A stretch of DNA of 64,000 nucleotides from Hymenobacter sedentarius (GCF_001507645.1 NZ_CP013909.1:2356001-2420000), one strand, 5' to 3'; numbered from the stretch's first letter, positions 33,413 through 42,148 are shown. The notes: generated by a model from the letters alone, not told the origin. Numbers and translations are program-made.

Positions 33413-33440
33413 TTTGGATAGAAGAAAGACCCTAAATTTG
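33413..33440 (+). promoter_or_regulatory. Candidate promoter of the 235-residue secreted-protein gene
   Basis: TTTG (33413-33416) and TAAATTTG (33433-33440) are separated by 16 bp, an exact match to the Bacteroidota -33/-7 pattern. The region is AT-rich. The gene starts 78 bp downstream. Confidence 0.6.
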
Positions 33441-33518
33441 AAATGCCAGACAACGGCACCGTTTCAATTCGACTTTTTTCTCGCCCATTTTTAAAGCTTT
33501 CATAAAATTATTATTTCC

Positions 33519-34226
33519 ATGAAACAAAGCCTACTCATCCTGCTCGTTGTATTCTTGGCTACACTGGGCGGTTACGCGCAGCGGTCACCTGTGGACGAAT
33601 ATGATATGTCGATTAACAACGTGCCCCGCACGGGCCAGCGCGTGAGCGTGCAGCTCGACAACAAGCGCGTAGAGGCCGCCTGGCTCAAGCAGCTCAGCGA
33701 GAAGTTTGGCAACAAGCTAAAGAACACCAAAGGTGTACTAACGCTGGACGGCATCATCATCGAAGAAATTGCACCCACCCCGATTCGGGTTATCAGCAAG
33801 GTGGACGCTACGCCTACTGGAACCACCGTATGGTGGAGCATTGACTTGGGCAACGCTTACCTCGCCAAAGAGAAGACCCCGGTGCAGTGGAAGTCGGCCG
33901 AGAAGTACCTGAAGGACTTCGCCCGCATGATGTACCGCGAAGACATCGTGTCGCAGATTGCCGAAGCCGAGCGCGCCCTGGTAGCCTCGCAAAACAACCA
34001 CATGGCCGTGATTGAGAAGTCCAACACCATCAAGAAGGACATCGAGAAGAACAAGGCCCGCAAAATTGAAATCCAGCAGATGCTGGCCGCCAACGCTGCC
34101 GAACTTCAGCAGTTCAACAACCTCATCGATGCGAACCTGAAAGAGCAGGAAGCCGCCCGCGGTGATATTGTCAACATGCGCGTGGCCCTGGAGGCCGTGA
34201 AAGACCGCATGACCAAGATTGAATAG
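33519..34226 (+). CDS. Exported protein with C-terminal coiled coil, unknown function
   Basis: A 235-residue protein with a signal peptide (residues 1-20, 'LLILLVVFLATLGGYAQ'). Residues about 25-145 form an alpha/beta region ('RVSVQLDNKRVEAAWLKQLSEKFGNKLKNTKGVLTLDG', 'TTVWWSIDLGNAYL'). The last 90 residues are heptad-rich ('AEAERALVASQNNHMAVIEK', 'IEKNKARKIEIQQMLAANAAELQQFNN') and predict a coiled coil. I recognise no named family. It has its own well-matched promoter and terminator, so it is probably an abundant single-gene transcript for a periplasmic protein. Confidence 0.72.
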   Translation: MKQSLLILLVVFLATLGGYAQRSPVDEYDMSINNVPRTGQRVSVQLDNKRVEAAWLKQLSEKFGNKLKNTKGVLTLDGIIIEEIAPTPIRVISKVDATPTGTTVWWSIDLGNAYLAKEKTPVQWKSAEKYLKDFARMMYREDIVSQIAEAERALVASQNNHMAVIEKSNTIKKDIEKNKARKIEIQQMLAANAAELQQFNNLIDANLKEQEAARGDIVNMRVALEAVKDRMTKIE

Positions 34227-34257
34227 TCTTCGATAGGCCTCGAATATCTTATATAAT

Positions 34258-34288
34258 AAAGCCCTGCCGGTAACGGCGGGGCTTTTTG
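34258..34288 (+). terminator. Terminator
   Basis: AAAGCCCTGCCG / CGGCGGGGCTTTTTG hairpin 32 bp after the coiled-coil protein gene (one G-T pair in the stem). Confidence 0.75.
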
Positions 34289-34375
34289 TTTGGCCCATCT
34301 GCCAACCCCGGCGGCCTGAACTACGTTGGCTACATAGACCGCAACCGTAGCGGCCGCTTACCAACAACACCCACC

Positions 34376-34786
34376 ATGGAAAAGAAAGAAGTTCAGCACC
34401 AAGTACACCTCGATGGGGCCATTGGCCTGCTCACCGGCGACCTTACGGAATCCGCCACCCGCGCCGGCCTCGACAACCAGTTTCAACGCTGGATTGAAGA
34501 CCTGAAGGATGCCAACAACCCCGCTTTCCACCAGCTGGTGGTCGACATGCAAGCCCTCAAGGCGCACTTTGGCGGTGGCTCCCTCGACGTAAATGTCATT
34601 GCCCCACTATTGGCCCGTCTGGGCACCAACACCACCCAAGCCGCCAATTTCGCGGAGAACGTAAACACGGCCACGCGTATCACCAAGCTCGGTGAGGTAC
34701 TCACAGCAGTTGCGCAGCAGCTGCAGGGCGGTGGCTCGGTAGAAGTAGACGGCAGCCTGCCCCAGGACTTCTCTTCGCATAGCTAG
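34376..34786 (+). CDS. Small cytoplasmic protein of unknown function
   Basis: A 136-residue protein with no signal peptide, predicted mostly helical: 'LTESATRAGLDNQFQRWIEDLKDANNPAFHQLVVDMQALKAHFGG' and 'VIAPLLARLGTNTTQAANFAENVNTATRITKLGEVLTAVAQQLQGG'. The frame is open for 30 further codons upstream; ATG at 34376 was chosen because translation from it begins in polar, well-formed helix sequence. I recognise no family. It is bounded by terminators on both sides, so it is transcribed alone. Confidence 0.65.
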   Translation: MEKKEVQHQVHLDGAIGLLTGDLTESATRAGLDNQFQRWIEDLKDANNPAFHQLVVDMQALKAHFGGGSLDVNVIAPLLARLGTNTTQAANFAENVNTATRITKLGEVLTAVAQQLQGGGSVEVDGSLPQDFSSHS

Positions 34787-34836
34787 GCTCGGCCTGCTTC
34801 ACGCGTAGTTGGGCTAAGTAGTAGCCACGTAAACCC

Positions 34837-34872
34837 AAAAAAGCCGGCCCCACACGTGGGGCCGGCTTTTTT
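34837..34872. terminator. Bidirectional terminator between convergent genes
   Basis: AAAAAAGCCGGCCCCACAC / GTGGGGCCGGCTTTTTT, a long GC-rich stem with A and T tracts on both sides. It serves the small helical-protein gene on the plus strand and rplS on the minus strand. Confidence 0.88.
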
Positions 34873-34905
34873 GATAACAGGGCAACCCGAAGGCTGCGGG
34901 AGTGC

Positions 34906-35286
34906 TTAAGCCGAAGCCTTGGCAACCTGGTTGAGGCGACGCTCCTTGATACGGGAAGCTTTGCCGGACAGGCCGCGCAGGTAGAACAGACGGGCACGAC
35001 GTACTTTGCCGCGACGGACAACCTCGATTTTGTCGATGTTAGGCGAGAGCAGGGGGAAGATACGCTCGGTACCGATTTGGTTAGAAATCTTGCGAACGGT
35101 GAAGGTTTCGCCGTTGGAGCTCGGGTTGCGGCGCTGCAGCACCACGCCCTGGAACTGCTGGATGCGCTCCTTGTTGCCCTCGCGGATTTTCACGTGCACG
35201 TTAATCGTGTCGCCGGCGGCGAACTGGGGGAAGCTGGCGCGGCGCTCCTGCGATTCGGCCTGGATAAAGTCAAGTAGTACGCTCAT
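34906..35286 (-). CDS. rplS: 50S ribosomal protein L19
   Basis: A 126-residue L19, a large-subunit protein at the interface with the 30S subunit. The typical signature is '[33 protein letters not shown]', followed by '[56 protein letters not shown]'. It is the last gene of the rpsP-rimM-trmD-rplS group, but a 123-bp gap and an excellent promoter separate it from trmD. It can therefore be expressed independently at ribosomal-protein levels. Confidence 0.96.
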   Translation of the reverse strand: MSVLLDFIQAESQERRASFPQFAAGDTINVHVKIREGNKERIQQFQGVVLQRRNPSSNGETFTVRKISNQIGTERIFPLLSPNIDKIEVVRRGKVRRARLFYLRGLSGKASRIKERRLNQVAKASA

Positions 35287-35349
35287 GGCTGAGAAAATTG
35301 CGAAAGACGGCGCCGCCGTCGGGAATTAGTATTTTATCGAAACGGAGCG

Positions 35350-35380
35350 CAAAGATAGCGCTTTCGGTCGAGGATAGCAA
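35350..35380 (-). promoter_or_regulatory. rplS promoter
   Basis: On the minus strand TTG (complement of 35378-35380), 20 bp, then TATCTTTG (complement of 35350-35357), an exact match to TAnnTTTG. It lies in the trmD-rplS gap. Confidence 0.65.
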
Positions 35381-35409
35381 GTGTTTATTACGCAAAGCAG
35401 TACCAACTG

Positions 35410-36087
35410 CTAGTGGCTCAGTAAATCGGGCCGCCGGGCCTGCGTGCGGGCCAGGGCTTGCTCATGCCGCCACTCTTCAATTTTGGGCGTATTGCCCGAT
35501 AAAAGAATGTCGGGCACGGCCTGCCCGCGCCACTCCGCTGGGCGGGTGTACACCGGCGGCGCCAGCAAATCGTCCTGAAAAGAATCCGACAAGGCCGACT
35601 CCTCATTGCCCAACACGCCGGGCAGCAGCCGCACCACGGCATCAACCAGGATGGCCGCGCCCAACTCGCCGCCGCTCAGTACGTAGTCGCCCACGCTGAT
35701 TTCGTGGGTGATGTAGGTTTGGCGAATTCGCTCGTCGATGCCCTTGTAGTGGCCGCAAAGCATGATGATGTTCTGGAACAGCGACAGCCGGTTGGCCAGC
35801 GGCTGGCGCAGGGTCTCGCCATCGGGCGTGAGGTAGATAATGGCGTCGTAAGACCGCTGGGCCTGCAACTCATCTATCCAGGCCGCGATGGGCTCCACGC
35901 GCAACACCATGCCGGCACCGCCGCCAAACACGGCATCATCAATCTGACCGTGCTTGTTGATGGCTTTGTCGCGCAGCTGGTGCAGATGTATTTCGGCCAG
36001 GCCCTTGTCTTGCGCCCGCTTCACGATGGAATGGGAGAAAGGGCTAACCAGCAACTCGGGCAGGCAGGTGAGGATATCGATGCGCAT
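35410..36087 (-). CDS. trmD: tRNA (guanine37-N1)-methyltransferase
   Basis: A 225-residue TrmD that methylates G37 next to the anticodon using SAM bound in a trefoil knot. Hallmarks are the start '[25 protein letters not shown]', '[19 protein letters not shown]', '[16 protein letters not shown]' and the knot '[35 protein letters not shown]'. The target-recognition region '[23 protein letters not shown]' is also intact. It lies after rimM in the conserved ribosome-maturation order, but a paired-hairpin repeat sits in the gap between them. Confidence 0.96.
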   Translation of the reverse strand: MRIDILTCLPELLVSPFSHSIVKRAQDKGLAEIHLHQLRDKAINKHGQIDDAVFGGGAGMVLRVEPIAAWIDELQAQRSYDAIIYLTPDGETLRQPLANRLSLFQNIIMLCGHYKGIDERIRQTYITHEISVGDYVLSGGELGAAILVDAVVRLLPGVLGNEESALSDSFQDDLLAPPVYTRPAEWRGQAVPDILLSGNTPKIEEWRHEQALARTQARRPDLLSH

Positions 36088-36094
36088 GGTGGGC

Positions 36095-36172
36095 AGTAGC
36101 GCGGACTTTCAGTCCGCGAATGGTCGGCTCGTTCAGTTGTCGTGCACGCGCGGACTAAAAGTCCGCGCTACT
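36095..36172. repeat. Family D paired-hairpin repeat
   Basis: Arms 36095-36118 and 36149-36172 are inverted near-copies (AGTAGCGCGGACT...). Each is also a hairpin by itself: CGCGGACTTTCAGTCCGCG and CGCGGACTAAAAGTCCGCG. The pairing stems are identical while the 3-5 nt loops differ. It fills the rimM-trmD gap. Confidence 0.8.
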
Positions 36173-36184
36173 ATACTTACTACA

Positions 36185-36766
36185 CTACGCCTCGTCGAAT
36201 TCGTCGGGCTCTTCCTTGTCGCGGGACGAGGGCTTGAGGTAGACGTCGAGCAAGCCGTCGGGCAGGTTCACGTAAATCTGCTTCTTCGTGTGGTCGGCGT
36301 GGCTCACCAGCTCATCCACTACCGGAATCAGCACTTCCTGGCCCTGGTAGCGCATGGCCAGCATGTCTTGCTGGGGCAGCTCGTAGAAGTTCTCCACGGT
36401 GCCCAGCTCGCCCAGATTTTCATCGATTACGGTGAAGCCGATGACATCGTGGAAATAGAACTGGTCTTCTTCCAGCGCCGGCAGGTCGGTGAGGGGCAGG
36501 TGGAGCTGGGAGCCACGCAGGGGCTCGGCTTCCTCAATGCGGTCGATGCCGCTGAGCTTGAGCAGCACTTTGGAGCCGGTCTGGGGCTGCACCATTTCTA
36601 CTTTGTGCTCCACCAGCTTGGTGGGGGCCCCGGCCAGGGCCAGGTACACCGTTTTGAGCTTTTGATAAGCCTTGGCATCGTCTACATCGAAGTGGGCCAC
36701 CACGTGGCCGCGCAGGCCGTGGGTCTTGATGATGTAGCCGAGCTGATACGTTTCGTCGAGAAGCAT
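36185..36766 (-). CDS. rimM: 16S rRNA processing protein RimM
   Basis: A 193-residue RimM, which binds S19 and helps mature the 3' domain of 16S rRNA. The N-terminal domain starts 'YQLGYIIKTHGLRGHVVAHFDVDD', and the 'FYFHDVIGFTVIDENLGELGTVENFYELPQQDML' PRC-barrel domain follows. 'VLIPVVDELVSHADHTKKQIYVNLPDGLLDVY' completes it. An acidic tail ('KEEPDEFDEA') ends the protein. The position after rpsP and before trmD is the conserved order, though a terminator stands between rpsP and rimM. Confidence 0.94.
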   Translation of the reverse strand: MLLDETYQLGYIIKTHGLRGHVVAHFDVDDAKAYQKLKTVYLALAGAPTKLVEHKVEMVQPQTGSKVLLKLSGIDRIEEAEPLRGSQLHLPLTDLPALEEDQFYFHDVIGFTVIDENLGELGTVENFYELPQQDMLAMRYQGQEVLIPVVDELVSHADHTKKQIYVNLPDGLLDVYLKPSSRDKEEPDEFDEA

Positions 36767-36786
36767 GGGCGGGGAGGGGTATAACG

Positions 36787-36833
36787 AAAAAAGTTTGGGG
36801 GTTGCCAGCCGGTCCGGCTCACAACCCCCAAAC
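36787..36833 (-). terminator. Terminator between rpsP and rimM
   Basis: GTTTGGGGGTTG (36793-36804) pairs perfectly over 12 bp with CAACCCCCAAAC (36822-36833). On the minus strand the stem is followed by six T (complement of 36787-36792). It lies 25 bp past the rpsP stop. Confidence 0.8.
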
Positions 36834-36857
36834 CCTTTCGGTTTAGAAACCTAAAAA

Positions 36858-37403
36858 CTACTCGGCAGCTTCGGGAGCAGCTTCTTCGGCCGGAGCCTCG
36901 GTAGCTTCCTCGGCAGCGGGAGCGGGCGTGTTGGCAGCCAGCAGAGCGGCAGCTTTCTGACGCTGAGCTTCCGAACGAGCTTCCTTCACCTTGGTCTCAG
37001 CAGCGAAAGCAGCCTGCTTGGCAGTTGCTTTGGCGTCAACTAGGCCGGTGCGCTTGCCTTCGATTTTGGCGTCTTTCTCTTCTTTCCAAGCGTTGAAACG
37101 CTCGTCGGCTACCTCTTGCGTGATAGCGCCTTTGTCAACACCCAGCTGCAGGTGACGACGGTACAGTACACCGCGGTAGCTGAGCATGGCCCGAACGGTG
37201 TCGGTGGGCTGAGCACCGGTCATCATCCAGTAGAACGCGCGGTCGGCGTCGTAGTTGATGGTGGCGGGGTTGGTTTGGGGGTTGTAGGTGCCGAGCTTCT
37301 CGATGAAACGGCCGTCGCGGGGAGCGCGGGCGTCAGCTACTACGATGTCGTAAGTCGCGGCCTTCTTGCGGCCACGGCGGGCGAGGCGGATTTTAACTGC
37401 CAT
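36858..37403 (-). CDS. rpsP: 30S ribosomal protein S16 with long C-terminal extension
   Basis: A 181-residue S16. Residues 1-85 are the conserved core ('[42 protein letters not shown]'). The remaining 95 residues are a Lys/Ala/Glu-rich helix-forming extension ending in '[13 protein letters not shown]'. Such extensions are common in Bacteroidota S16. The start at 37403 was chosen because it gives the canonical N-terminus; the nine upstream codons are spurious. It leads the rpsP-rimM-trmD-rplS group, but a strong terminator directly downstream should make S16 mRNA more abundant than rimM mRNA. Confidence 0.95.
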   Translation of the reverse strand: MAVKIRLARRGRKKAATYDIVVADARAPRDGRFIEKLGTYNPQTNPATINYDADRAFYWMMTGAQPTDTVRAMLSYRGVLYRRHLQLGVDKGAITQEVADERFNAWKEEKDAKIEGKRTGLVDAKATAKQAAFAAETKVKEARSEAQRQKAAALLAANTPAPAAEEATEAPAEEAAPEAAE

Positions 37404-37467
37404 AAACCGTTGGGGTTTTGTGCGACGCAACTCGTGCGTCTAGTGAGATATCCAAAAATTTGGAGTG

Positions 37468-37475
37468 CAAAGGTA
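37468..37475 (-). promoter_or_regulatory. rpsP -7 element
   Basis: TACCTTTG on the minus strand, an exact TAnnTTTG match, 65 bp before the rpsP start. No clear -33 TTG is seen at the usual distance. Confidence 0.5.
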
Positions 37476-37509
37476 GCGTTTGTTCAGGGCATTAGCTAGC
37501 ACGTGCACG

Positions 37510-37542
37510 AAAAAAGCCCTGGCGTTGAAACCAGGGCTTTTG
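37510..37542. terminator. Terminator after the desaturase gene
   Basis: AAAAAGCCCTGG / CCAGGGCTTTT hairpin with a 9-nt loop, 22 bp past the desaturase stop on the minus strand and upstream of the rpsP promoter. Confidence 0.78.
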
Positions 37543-37563
37543 ATAGTTATTGAGCTGCTTGCG

Positions 37564-38319
37564 TTAGGCTGGTACAGCGACGCGCTTGGCTACTTTGCGC
37601 TTCAGCTTGATGACGCCGACTTTGTCTAGGGTCCAGATAACGGAATAAGTGGGGTCGAGCTCCCACCACTTCACGCCGAAGTTTACGCGCATGGGCAGCT
37701 TGTGGTGGTTGTTCTGGAACAGCTCGCCGAAGGCCAGGAAGTCCAGGGCCAGCGTGTTCTTGGATTTGTCGTTGTTGTCGAAGTTCTGGTAGCCGTACTT
37801 GTGGCCGCCCCAGTTCACGATGGCGCCGTGGATGGGGCCCATTAGGAAGTGAATGGGGAGCAGCAGGTACTGCCACCAAGCGGTAGCGAAGTTGATGTAG
37901 AACAGCACGTACGCTGTGCCCCAGCCCACGCGGGAGTACACCGTGCCGCCAAACTTATCGAGCCACTTCCACTCCGGAATGTCGCCTTCGAAGCGCTTGG
38001 CGCCTTCGTGCACGTCGTTCACTACGTCGTTGTAAATCACCTTGGTCTTCCACATCATGTCGAACGCGTTGTTCGAGAAGTGGGGCGAGTGCGGGTCCAG
38101 GGCCGTGTCGGAATAGGCGTGGTGCATGCGGTGCAGCAGCGCGTAGGCCCGGGGCGAGAGGAAGCTGCTGCCCTGGCAGATGTACGTGAAGGCGAAGAAA
38201 AACTTCTCCCAGAACTTATTCATTGTAAACATTTTGTGCGCCGCGTAGCGGTGCAGGTAAAATGTTTGGGTGAACAACGATAAGTAGTAGTGCGCGACGA
38301 AGAAAATGAGGATAGCCAT
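37564..38319 (-). CDS. Fatty acid (acyl-CoA/acyl-lipid) desaturase
   Basis: A 251-residue membrane di-iron desaturase that introduces a double bond into acyl chains, adjusting membrane fluidity. The three His boxes are 'HRYAAHK' (HxxxxH), 'HRMHHAYSD' (HxxHH) and 'QNNHHKLP' (xxxHH). Hydrophobic helices flank them ('AILIFFVAHYYLSLFTQTFYL', 'AYVLFYINFATAWWQYLLLP'). The start at 38319 was preferred over one 10 codons upstream because it begins directly before the first helix. The protein is compact for the family but complete. Regiospecificity cannot be read from sequence. Confidence 0.9.
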   Translation of the reverse strand: MAILIFFVAHYYLSLFTQTFYLHRYAAHKMFTMNKFWEKFFFAFTYICQGSSFLSPRAYALLHRMHHAYSDTALDPHSPHFSNNAFDMMWKTKVIYNDVVNDVHEGAKRFEGDIPEWKWLDKFGGTVYSRVGWGTAYVLFYINFATAWWQYLLLPIHFLMGPIHGAIVNWGGHKYGYQNFDNNDKSKNTLALDFLAFGELFQNNHHKLPMRVNFGVKWWELDPTYSVIWTLDKVGVIKLKRKVAKRVAVPA

Positions 38320-38545
38320 AGGAAGTAGCAAGCTGAACTGCCCGCACAAGCAAAAAGCCGGTGGTAAGGTTCAGCATTGGTAACGCAAAATTACGGCCAC
38401 GGTGTGCGCGGACGGATGGGCTCGAGCGGCGAAGGCCAAAATGTTGCACCAAACGAGCCGTTACGTGCAAATAAGCCGCGGCCCAACTGCCTCCTTGGGC
38501 TGGCGTTGAGCTAGTGTCACAAAACGGCGGCTTAGAGCCGCGCGG

Positions 38546-39256
38546 TTACTTGTAAAATTCCCGGGCCGCGTCCCAGTGCGGGGCATCGGGCAGGGGTGCC
38601 ACGAAGGTCATCATCTCCTTGGTGACGGGGTGCTGCAACTTGAGCTGGCGGGCGTGCAGGGCAATGCTCACGTCGGGCAGCGGCGCAATGAAGCCGTACT
38701 TGACATCGCCCACAATGGGCGTGCCCAGGCCGGTGGCCAGCTGGGTCCGAATCTGGTGCGGGCGGCCCGTCACGGGGTTTACCTGCAGCAGGTAGCGGTT
38801 GCCGGCTTGGCCCAACAGCTCGTATTCCAGCTCCGAGCGCAAGCCCTGCGAGTGCTTTTCTGAATACGCTTTGGTCACGTTCCGCACGGTGTCTTTCACT
38901 AGCCAGTGTACCAGCTTGCCGTTTTCGGGCACGGGCGGCTTGCCGGTGAGGGCCCAATAGGTTTTGGTCATCAGGCCATCGCGGAACATTTCGTTGAGCC
39001 GGCTTAGGGCCTTGCTGGTTTTGGCCAGCACCACGATGCCGCTCACGGGCCGGTCGATGCGGTGGCACACGCCGATAAAGGCTTCTCCAGGCTTCTTGTA
39101 CTTGAAGCGCAGGTACTCGGCGGCTTTCTTGGAAAGGGGCTCGTCGCCGGTGGCGTCGCCCTGCACGAGCAGGCCAGCCGGCTTGTTGATAACGAGGAGG
39201 TGGTTGTCTTCAAACAGAATTTCTCTGCCTTCGGACCAGATGTTGGGACGATTCAC
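38546..39256 (-). CDS. RluA-family pseudouridine synthase
   Basis: A 236-residue RNA pseudouridine synthase of the RluA/RluD family, without an S4 domain. The opening is 'LFEDNHLLVINKPAGLLVQGD'. The catalytic motif is 'GVCHRIDRPVSGIVVLAKT' (HRxDxxxSG, catalytic Asp). The C-terminal signatures are 'NPVTGRPHQIRTQLA' and 'PIVGDVKYG'. The target RNA position cannot be assigned. It is upstream, in minus-strand order, of the desaturase gene, with a gap of about 225 bp and no evidence of cotranscription. Confidence 0.92.
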   Translation of the reverse strand: MNRPNIWSEGREILFEDNHLLVINKPAGLLVQGDATGDEPLSKKAAEYLRFKYKKPGEAFIGVCHRIDRPVSGIVVLAKTSKALSRLNEMFRDGLMTKTYWALTGKPPVPENGKLVHWLVKDTVRNVTKAYSEKHSQGLRSELEYELLGQAGNRYLLQVNPVTGRPHQIRTQLATGLGTPIVGDVKYGFIAPLPDVSIALHARQLKLQHPVTKEMMTFVAPLPDAPHWDAAREFYK

Positions 39257-39412
39257 GCGGCGGGTGCGGGCGGGATATTGGGTTCAGCAGGAGGGGGCCT
39301 GGGCCCACTCGGGGGCTTCCGCACATCATCAGACCACACTCACCGGGCGCTCCGCTCTTGCTCTTATAGCGGCGAAGATACGAAGCTGAGCGGGAGCAGG
39401 ACCCCAACTGCC

Positions 39413-40894
39413 TTACACCCGGACCGGGCCCTCGGCGGGCTCGCCGGCCGGGTGGTACCAGTCCACGTTGCGTGAGAGAAACATCACAGCCGCCAGCACC
39501 ACGACCAGGCCCAGGCTGCCCACCAGCAGCGCATAGTCTTGCAGCTGCAGCACCACAAACAGGAAGCCGTAGACCACCGCCAGTACCCCGGCGGTAGCGG
39601 CCGTGAGGCGGCGCTGCCGGAAACTGGCCGCTGCGTAGGCCGTCACCAGCCCCACAATCACCAGGGCCGACAGCCCGTAGGCGGCATCAAACGGCATTTG
39701 CTCGGACAAGGCCAGCAGCAGCACGTAGAAAATGACCAGCGCCAGGCCCACCAAGATGTATTGGAAAGGGTGAATGCGACGGCGGTTCAGCACTTCCACA
39801 AAGAAGAAAACGAGGAAGGTGAGCGTGAGCGGCAGCAGGGCGTATTTGGCGGCGCGCATGGTTTTCTGGTACTCGTTCACGGGTACCAGCAGGCGCACGC
39901 CGAAGGTGGAGGCGTCCACATTGGGCCGGTCGCCGTCGGTGCGCCAGTGCTGCGCGTAGTTGCGGTTGAGGTGCAGCACCCGCCAGTCGGCCGTGAATTT
40001 CTTAGGCTCCACGGTGCGGTGCGCCGGCAAAAAGGCGCCGATAAAGCTGGGGTCGCCCCACGGGGCGCTCAGGCGGAGGCTGGTTTGGCGGCCCAGGGGC
40101 GCTACGAGCAAGCCGGTGCTGCCGTTCAGGTCTAGGTCGAAAGAAAAGGTGTGGCGGCGGGTTAGGGCCGCTTCGTTGGGCAGGGGCACCAGGGCGTTCA
40201 GCCCATTAGCTGCTTGGCCCCGGCCCCGGGCTCCGGCTTCATCGCCAAGGTATTTGGCCGCCCGCAGCCGCTCATTGGTTTCGGTGGTGACTTCGGTCGT
40301 GTGCGTGGGGGCGGTGCCGAAGGGCAACACGTCGGCGGCGGGCACGCCCGGCTCGAAGCCATGGGCTTGGCCGTCCCAGCGCAGGGCCAGGGCGTTTCGG
40401 ATGCCCTTCATGTCGGAAATGCCCACGGCCACGAAGGCTTCGGACCAGCGCACGTTGGCGGCCGGCACGCCCAGGTCGGACAGGGGCGGGGCCTGGAAAG
40501 CGCCCTGCACGTGCAAGCCCGCCCGGTACACTACGGCTTCGTAGATGCCGCGGTGCCGCCGCTCGGGCGCCAAGGTGCCCGTGGTGGCCAGCGTATCGGG
40601 CAGCAGGCTAAGGTAGCGGGTGGTTTCGCTCACGTTCCCTTTCTCATCGATGACGCGGGCCGTGTACGGCAGCACCAACACGGGGCCCAGCACCAATTGC
40701 GCGCCGCCCCACTGGCTGCTGATTTCGGCCGTGGCCGCGTCGCGGTTTTCGGCCCGCTCCGTGATAAGGTCCTGCACCATGCTCGATGGAATCAGCAGCA
40801 AGAGCAATAGCAGGCCGATGCTGAGCAGTTTGAGGGTGACCGAGCCGCTCATCCAGCTGTTGAGGCGGTCGAAGATGGTGGGGGAGGTGTCCAT
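39413..40894 (-). CDS. creD: Inner membrane protein CreD
   Basis: A 493-residue CreD-family protein. The first transmembrane helix is at residues 18-38 ('TLKLLSIGLLLLLLLIPSSM'). A large periplasmic domain follows (about 40-315; 'RYLSLLPDTLATTGTLAPERRHRGIYEAVVYRA' is typical), then five or six helices at the C-terminus ('PLTLTFLVFFFVEVLN', 'FQYILVGLALVIFYVLLLALSE', 'ALVIVGLVTAYAAASF'). CreD is linked to envelope integrity and, in other bacteria, beta-lactam response; the mechanism is not known. In Bacteroidota it often sits beside a small winged-helix regulator. Here the regulator is 17 kb away, but a matching dyad lies 20 bp upstream of creD. Confidence 0.92.
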   Translation of the reverse strand: MDTSPTIFDRLNSWMSGSVTLKLLSIGLLLLLLLIPSSMVQDLITERAENRDAATAEISSQWGGAQLVLGPVLVLPYTARVIDEKGNVSETTRYLSLLPDTLATTGTLAPERRHRGIYEAVVYRAGLHVQGAFQAPPLSDLGVPAANVRWSEAFVAVGISDMKGIRNALALRWDGQAHGFEPGVPAADVLPFGTAPTHTTEVTTETNERLRAAKYLGDEAGARGRGQAANGLNALVPLPNEAALTRRHTFSFDLDLNGSTGLLVAPLGRQTSLRLSAPWGDPSFIGAFLPAHRTVEPKKFTADWRVLHLNRNYAQHWRTDGDRPNVDASTFGVRLLVPVNEYQKTMRAAKYALLPLTLTFLVFFFVEVLNRRRIHPFQYILVGLALVIFYVLLLALSEQMPFDAAYGLSALVIVGLVTAYAAASFRQRRLTAATAGVLAVVYGFLFVVLQLQDYALLVGSLGLVVVLAAVMFLSRNVDWYHPAGEPAEGPVRV

Positions 40895-40914
40895 GGCTGC
40901 GCGTGCTTAGAAGT

Positions 40915-40931
40915 ACTTTGAATTACAAAGT
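40915..40931 (-). promoter_or_regulatory. Candidate operator of creD, ACTTTGAATTACAAAGT
   Basis: Perfect dyad with 6-5-6 layout, extended to 7-5-7 by flanking T and A, ending 20 bp before the creD start. Matches the sites at 23033 and 24076. On the minus strand it overlaps a TTACTTTG -7-like element. Confidence 0.55.
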
Positions 40932-40971
40932 AAAGGAAGAAATCATAAATTGGTATCAAGCTGAAGAAAAT

Positions 40972-41025
40972 AAAAAAAGCCTGGGCAGTAGCACCATGAG
41001 TGGCTACCGACCAGGCTTTTTTTAT
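40972..41025. terminator. Terminator between panB and creD
   Basis: AAAAAAAGCCTGG / CCAGGCTTTTTTT stem with a 28-nt loop that itself contains GTAGC/GCTAC pairing. It is oriented to end panB transcription before the creD operator. Confidence 0.75.
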
Positions 41026-41081
41026 TTAGCTCAATTTTTCTTCGGTGGCTTAGAACCTATCCGAAAAGACAAAAGAAAACA

Positions 41082-41175
41082 GTCATGCTGAGCGCAGCCG
41101 AAGCATCTCGCTCGCTTCGTTGAGCTAGCTTGGTTACTGCTGCACGCGAGATGCTTCGGCTGCGCTCAGCATGAC
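41082..41175. repeat. Dispersed inverted repeat, family A, copy 2
   Basis: Perfect 30-bp inverted arms at 41082-41111 and 41146-41175, with core TGCTGAGCGCAGCCGAAGCA. The intervening 34 bp are not shared with copy 1 at 903-989. It lies just downstream of panB. Confidence 0.85.
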
Positions 41176-41208
41176 ATTCTGGGTTTGTTACGTTCTTCCG
41201 TAAGTGGC

Positions 41209-42024
41209 TTAGTAGCCTTCTTCTTCGCTGGGGAACTCCCGGCTTTTCACGTCGGCCACGTAGTGCTGCACAGCCTCGGTCATGATGTCGTGTAGCTCGG
41301 CGTAGCGACGCAGGAAGCGGGGCTTGAACTCCTTGGTGAGGCCCAGCATGTCGTGCACGACCAGTACCTGGCCGTCGACATGGCGCCCGGCGCCGATGCC
41401 GATAACCGGAATGGTCAGCTCCTCGGCCACTTGCTTGGCCAGGGCCGCGGGGATTTTTTCGAGCACCAAGCCAAAGCAGCCAATTTCCTGGAGTAGGCGG
41501 GCGTCTTCGAGCAGCTTCTGGGCCTCGGCTTCTTCCTTGGCGCGCACGGTGTAGGTGCCGAACTTATAAATGCTCTGGGGCGTGAGGCCCAGGTGGCCCA
41601 TGACCGGGATGCCGGCCGTGAGAATGCGGATGATGGAATCCTTCACCTCGGCGCCGCCTTCGAGCTTCACGCCGTGGCCGCCGCTCTCTTTCATGATGCG
41701 GATGGCCGAGCGTAGAGCTTCCGAAGAGTTACCCTGGTACGAGCCAAACGGCATATCTACCACCACAAAGGCGCGCTTCACGGCCCGCACTACGCCTTGG
41801 GCGTGGTAGATAATCTGGTCGAGGGTAATGGGCAGCGTGGTTTCGTGGCCAGCCATGACGTTGGAGGCCGAGTCGCCGACGAGCAGCACGTCGATGCCCG
41901 CCCCGTCAAGGATTTGGGCCATCGAGTAGTCGTAGGCCGTGAGCATGGAGATTTTTTCCCCCCGCTGCTTCATGGCCAGCATTTGGTGGGTGGTAACGAG
42001 TTTGACTTCCTTGTGCTGCGACAT
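41209..42024 (-). CDS. panB: 3-methyl-2-oxobutanoate hydroxymethyltransferase
   Basis: A 271-residue PanB that converts 2-oxoisovalerate and methylene-tetrahydrofolate to ketopantoate in pantothenate/CoA synthesis. Typical segments are '[42 protein letters not shown]', metal-binding Asp in '[12 protein letters not shown]', '[13 protein letters not shown]', '[16 protein letters not shown]' and '[14 protein letters not shown]'. The C-terminal '[10 protein letters not shown]' also fits. The start at 42024 was chosen; 49 upstream codons are not family-like. No other pan gene is in the window. Confidence 0.96.
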   Translation of the reverse strand: MSQHKEVKLVTTHQMLAMKQRGEKISMLTAYDYSMAQILDGAGIDVLLVGDSASNVMAGHETTLPITLDQIIYHAQGVVRAVKRAFVVVDMPFGSYQGNSSEALRSAIRIMKESGGHGVKLEGGAEVKDSIIRILTAGIPVMGHLGLTPQSIYKFGTYTVRAKEEAEAQKLLEDARLLQEIGCFGLVLEKIPAALAKQVAEELTIPVIGIGAGRHVDGQVLVVHDMLGLTKEFKPRFLRRYAELHDIMTEAVQHYVADVKSREFPSEEEGY

Positions 42025-42115
42025 GGTGGGCGAGGGAGGGCAGGGATTGGGGTAAAGGGCCGTCTGGCGGGGCAAAGCTGGCAACAATTTCGTTAGCCTC
42101 CGCCGTACCCGAACC

Positions 42116-42148
42116 AAAAAGCCCCTGGCCAAGGCGCAGGGGCTAAAA
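42116..42148. terminator. Terminator upstream of panB
   Basis: AAAAAGCCCCTG / CAGGGGCTAAAA stem with a 9-nt loop; on the minus strand it follows the receiver-like gene and ends in a T tract. Confidence 0.72.
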
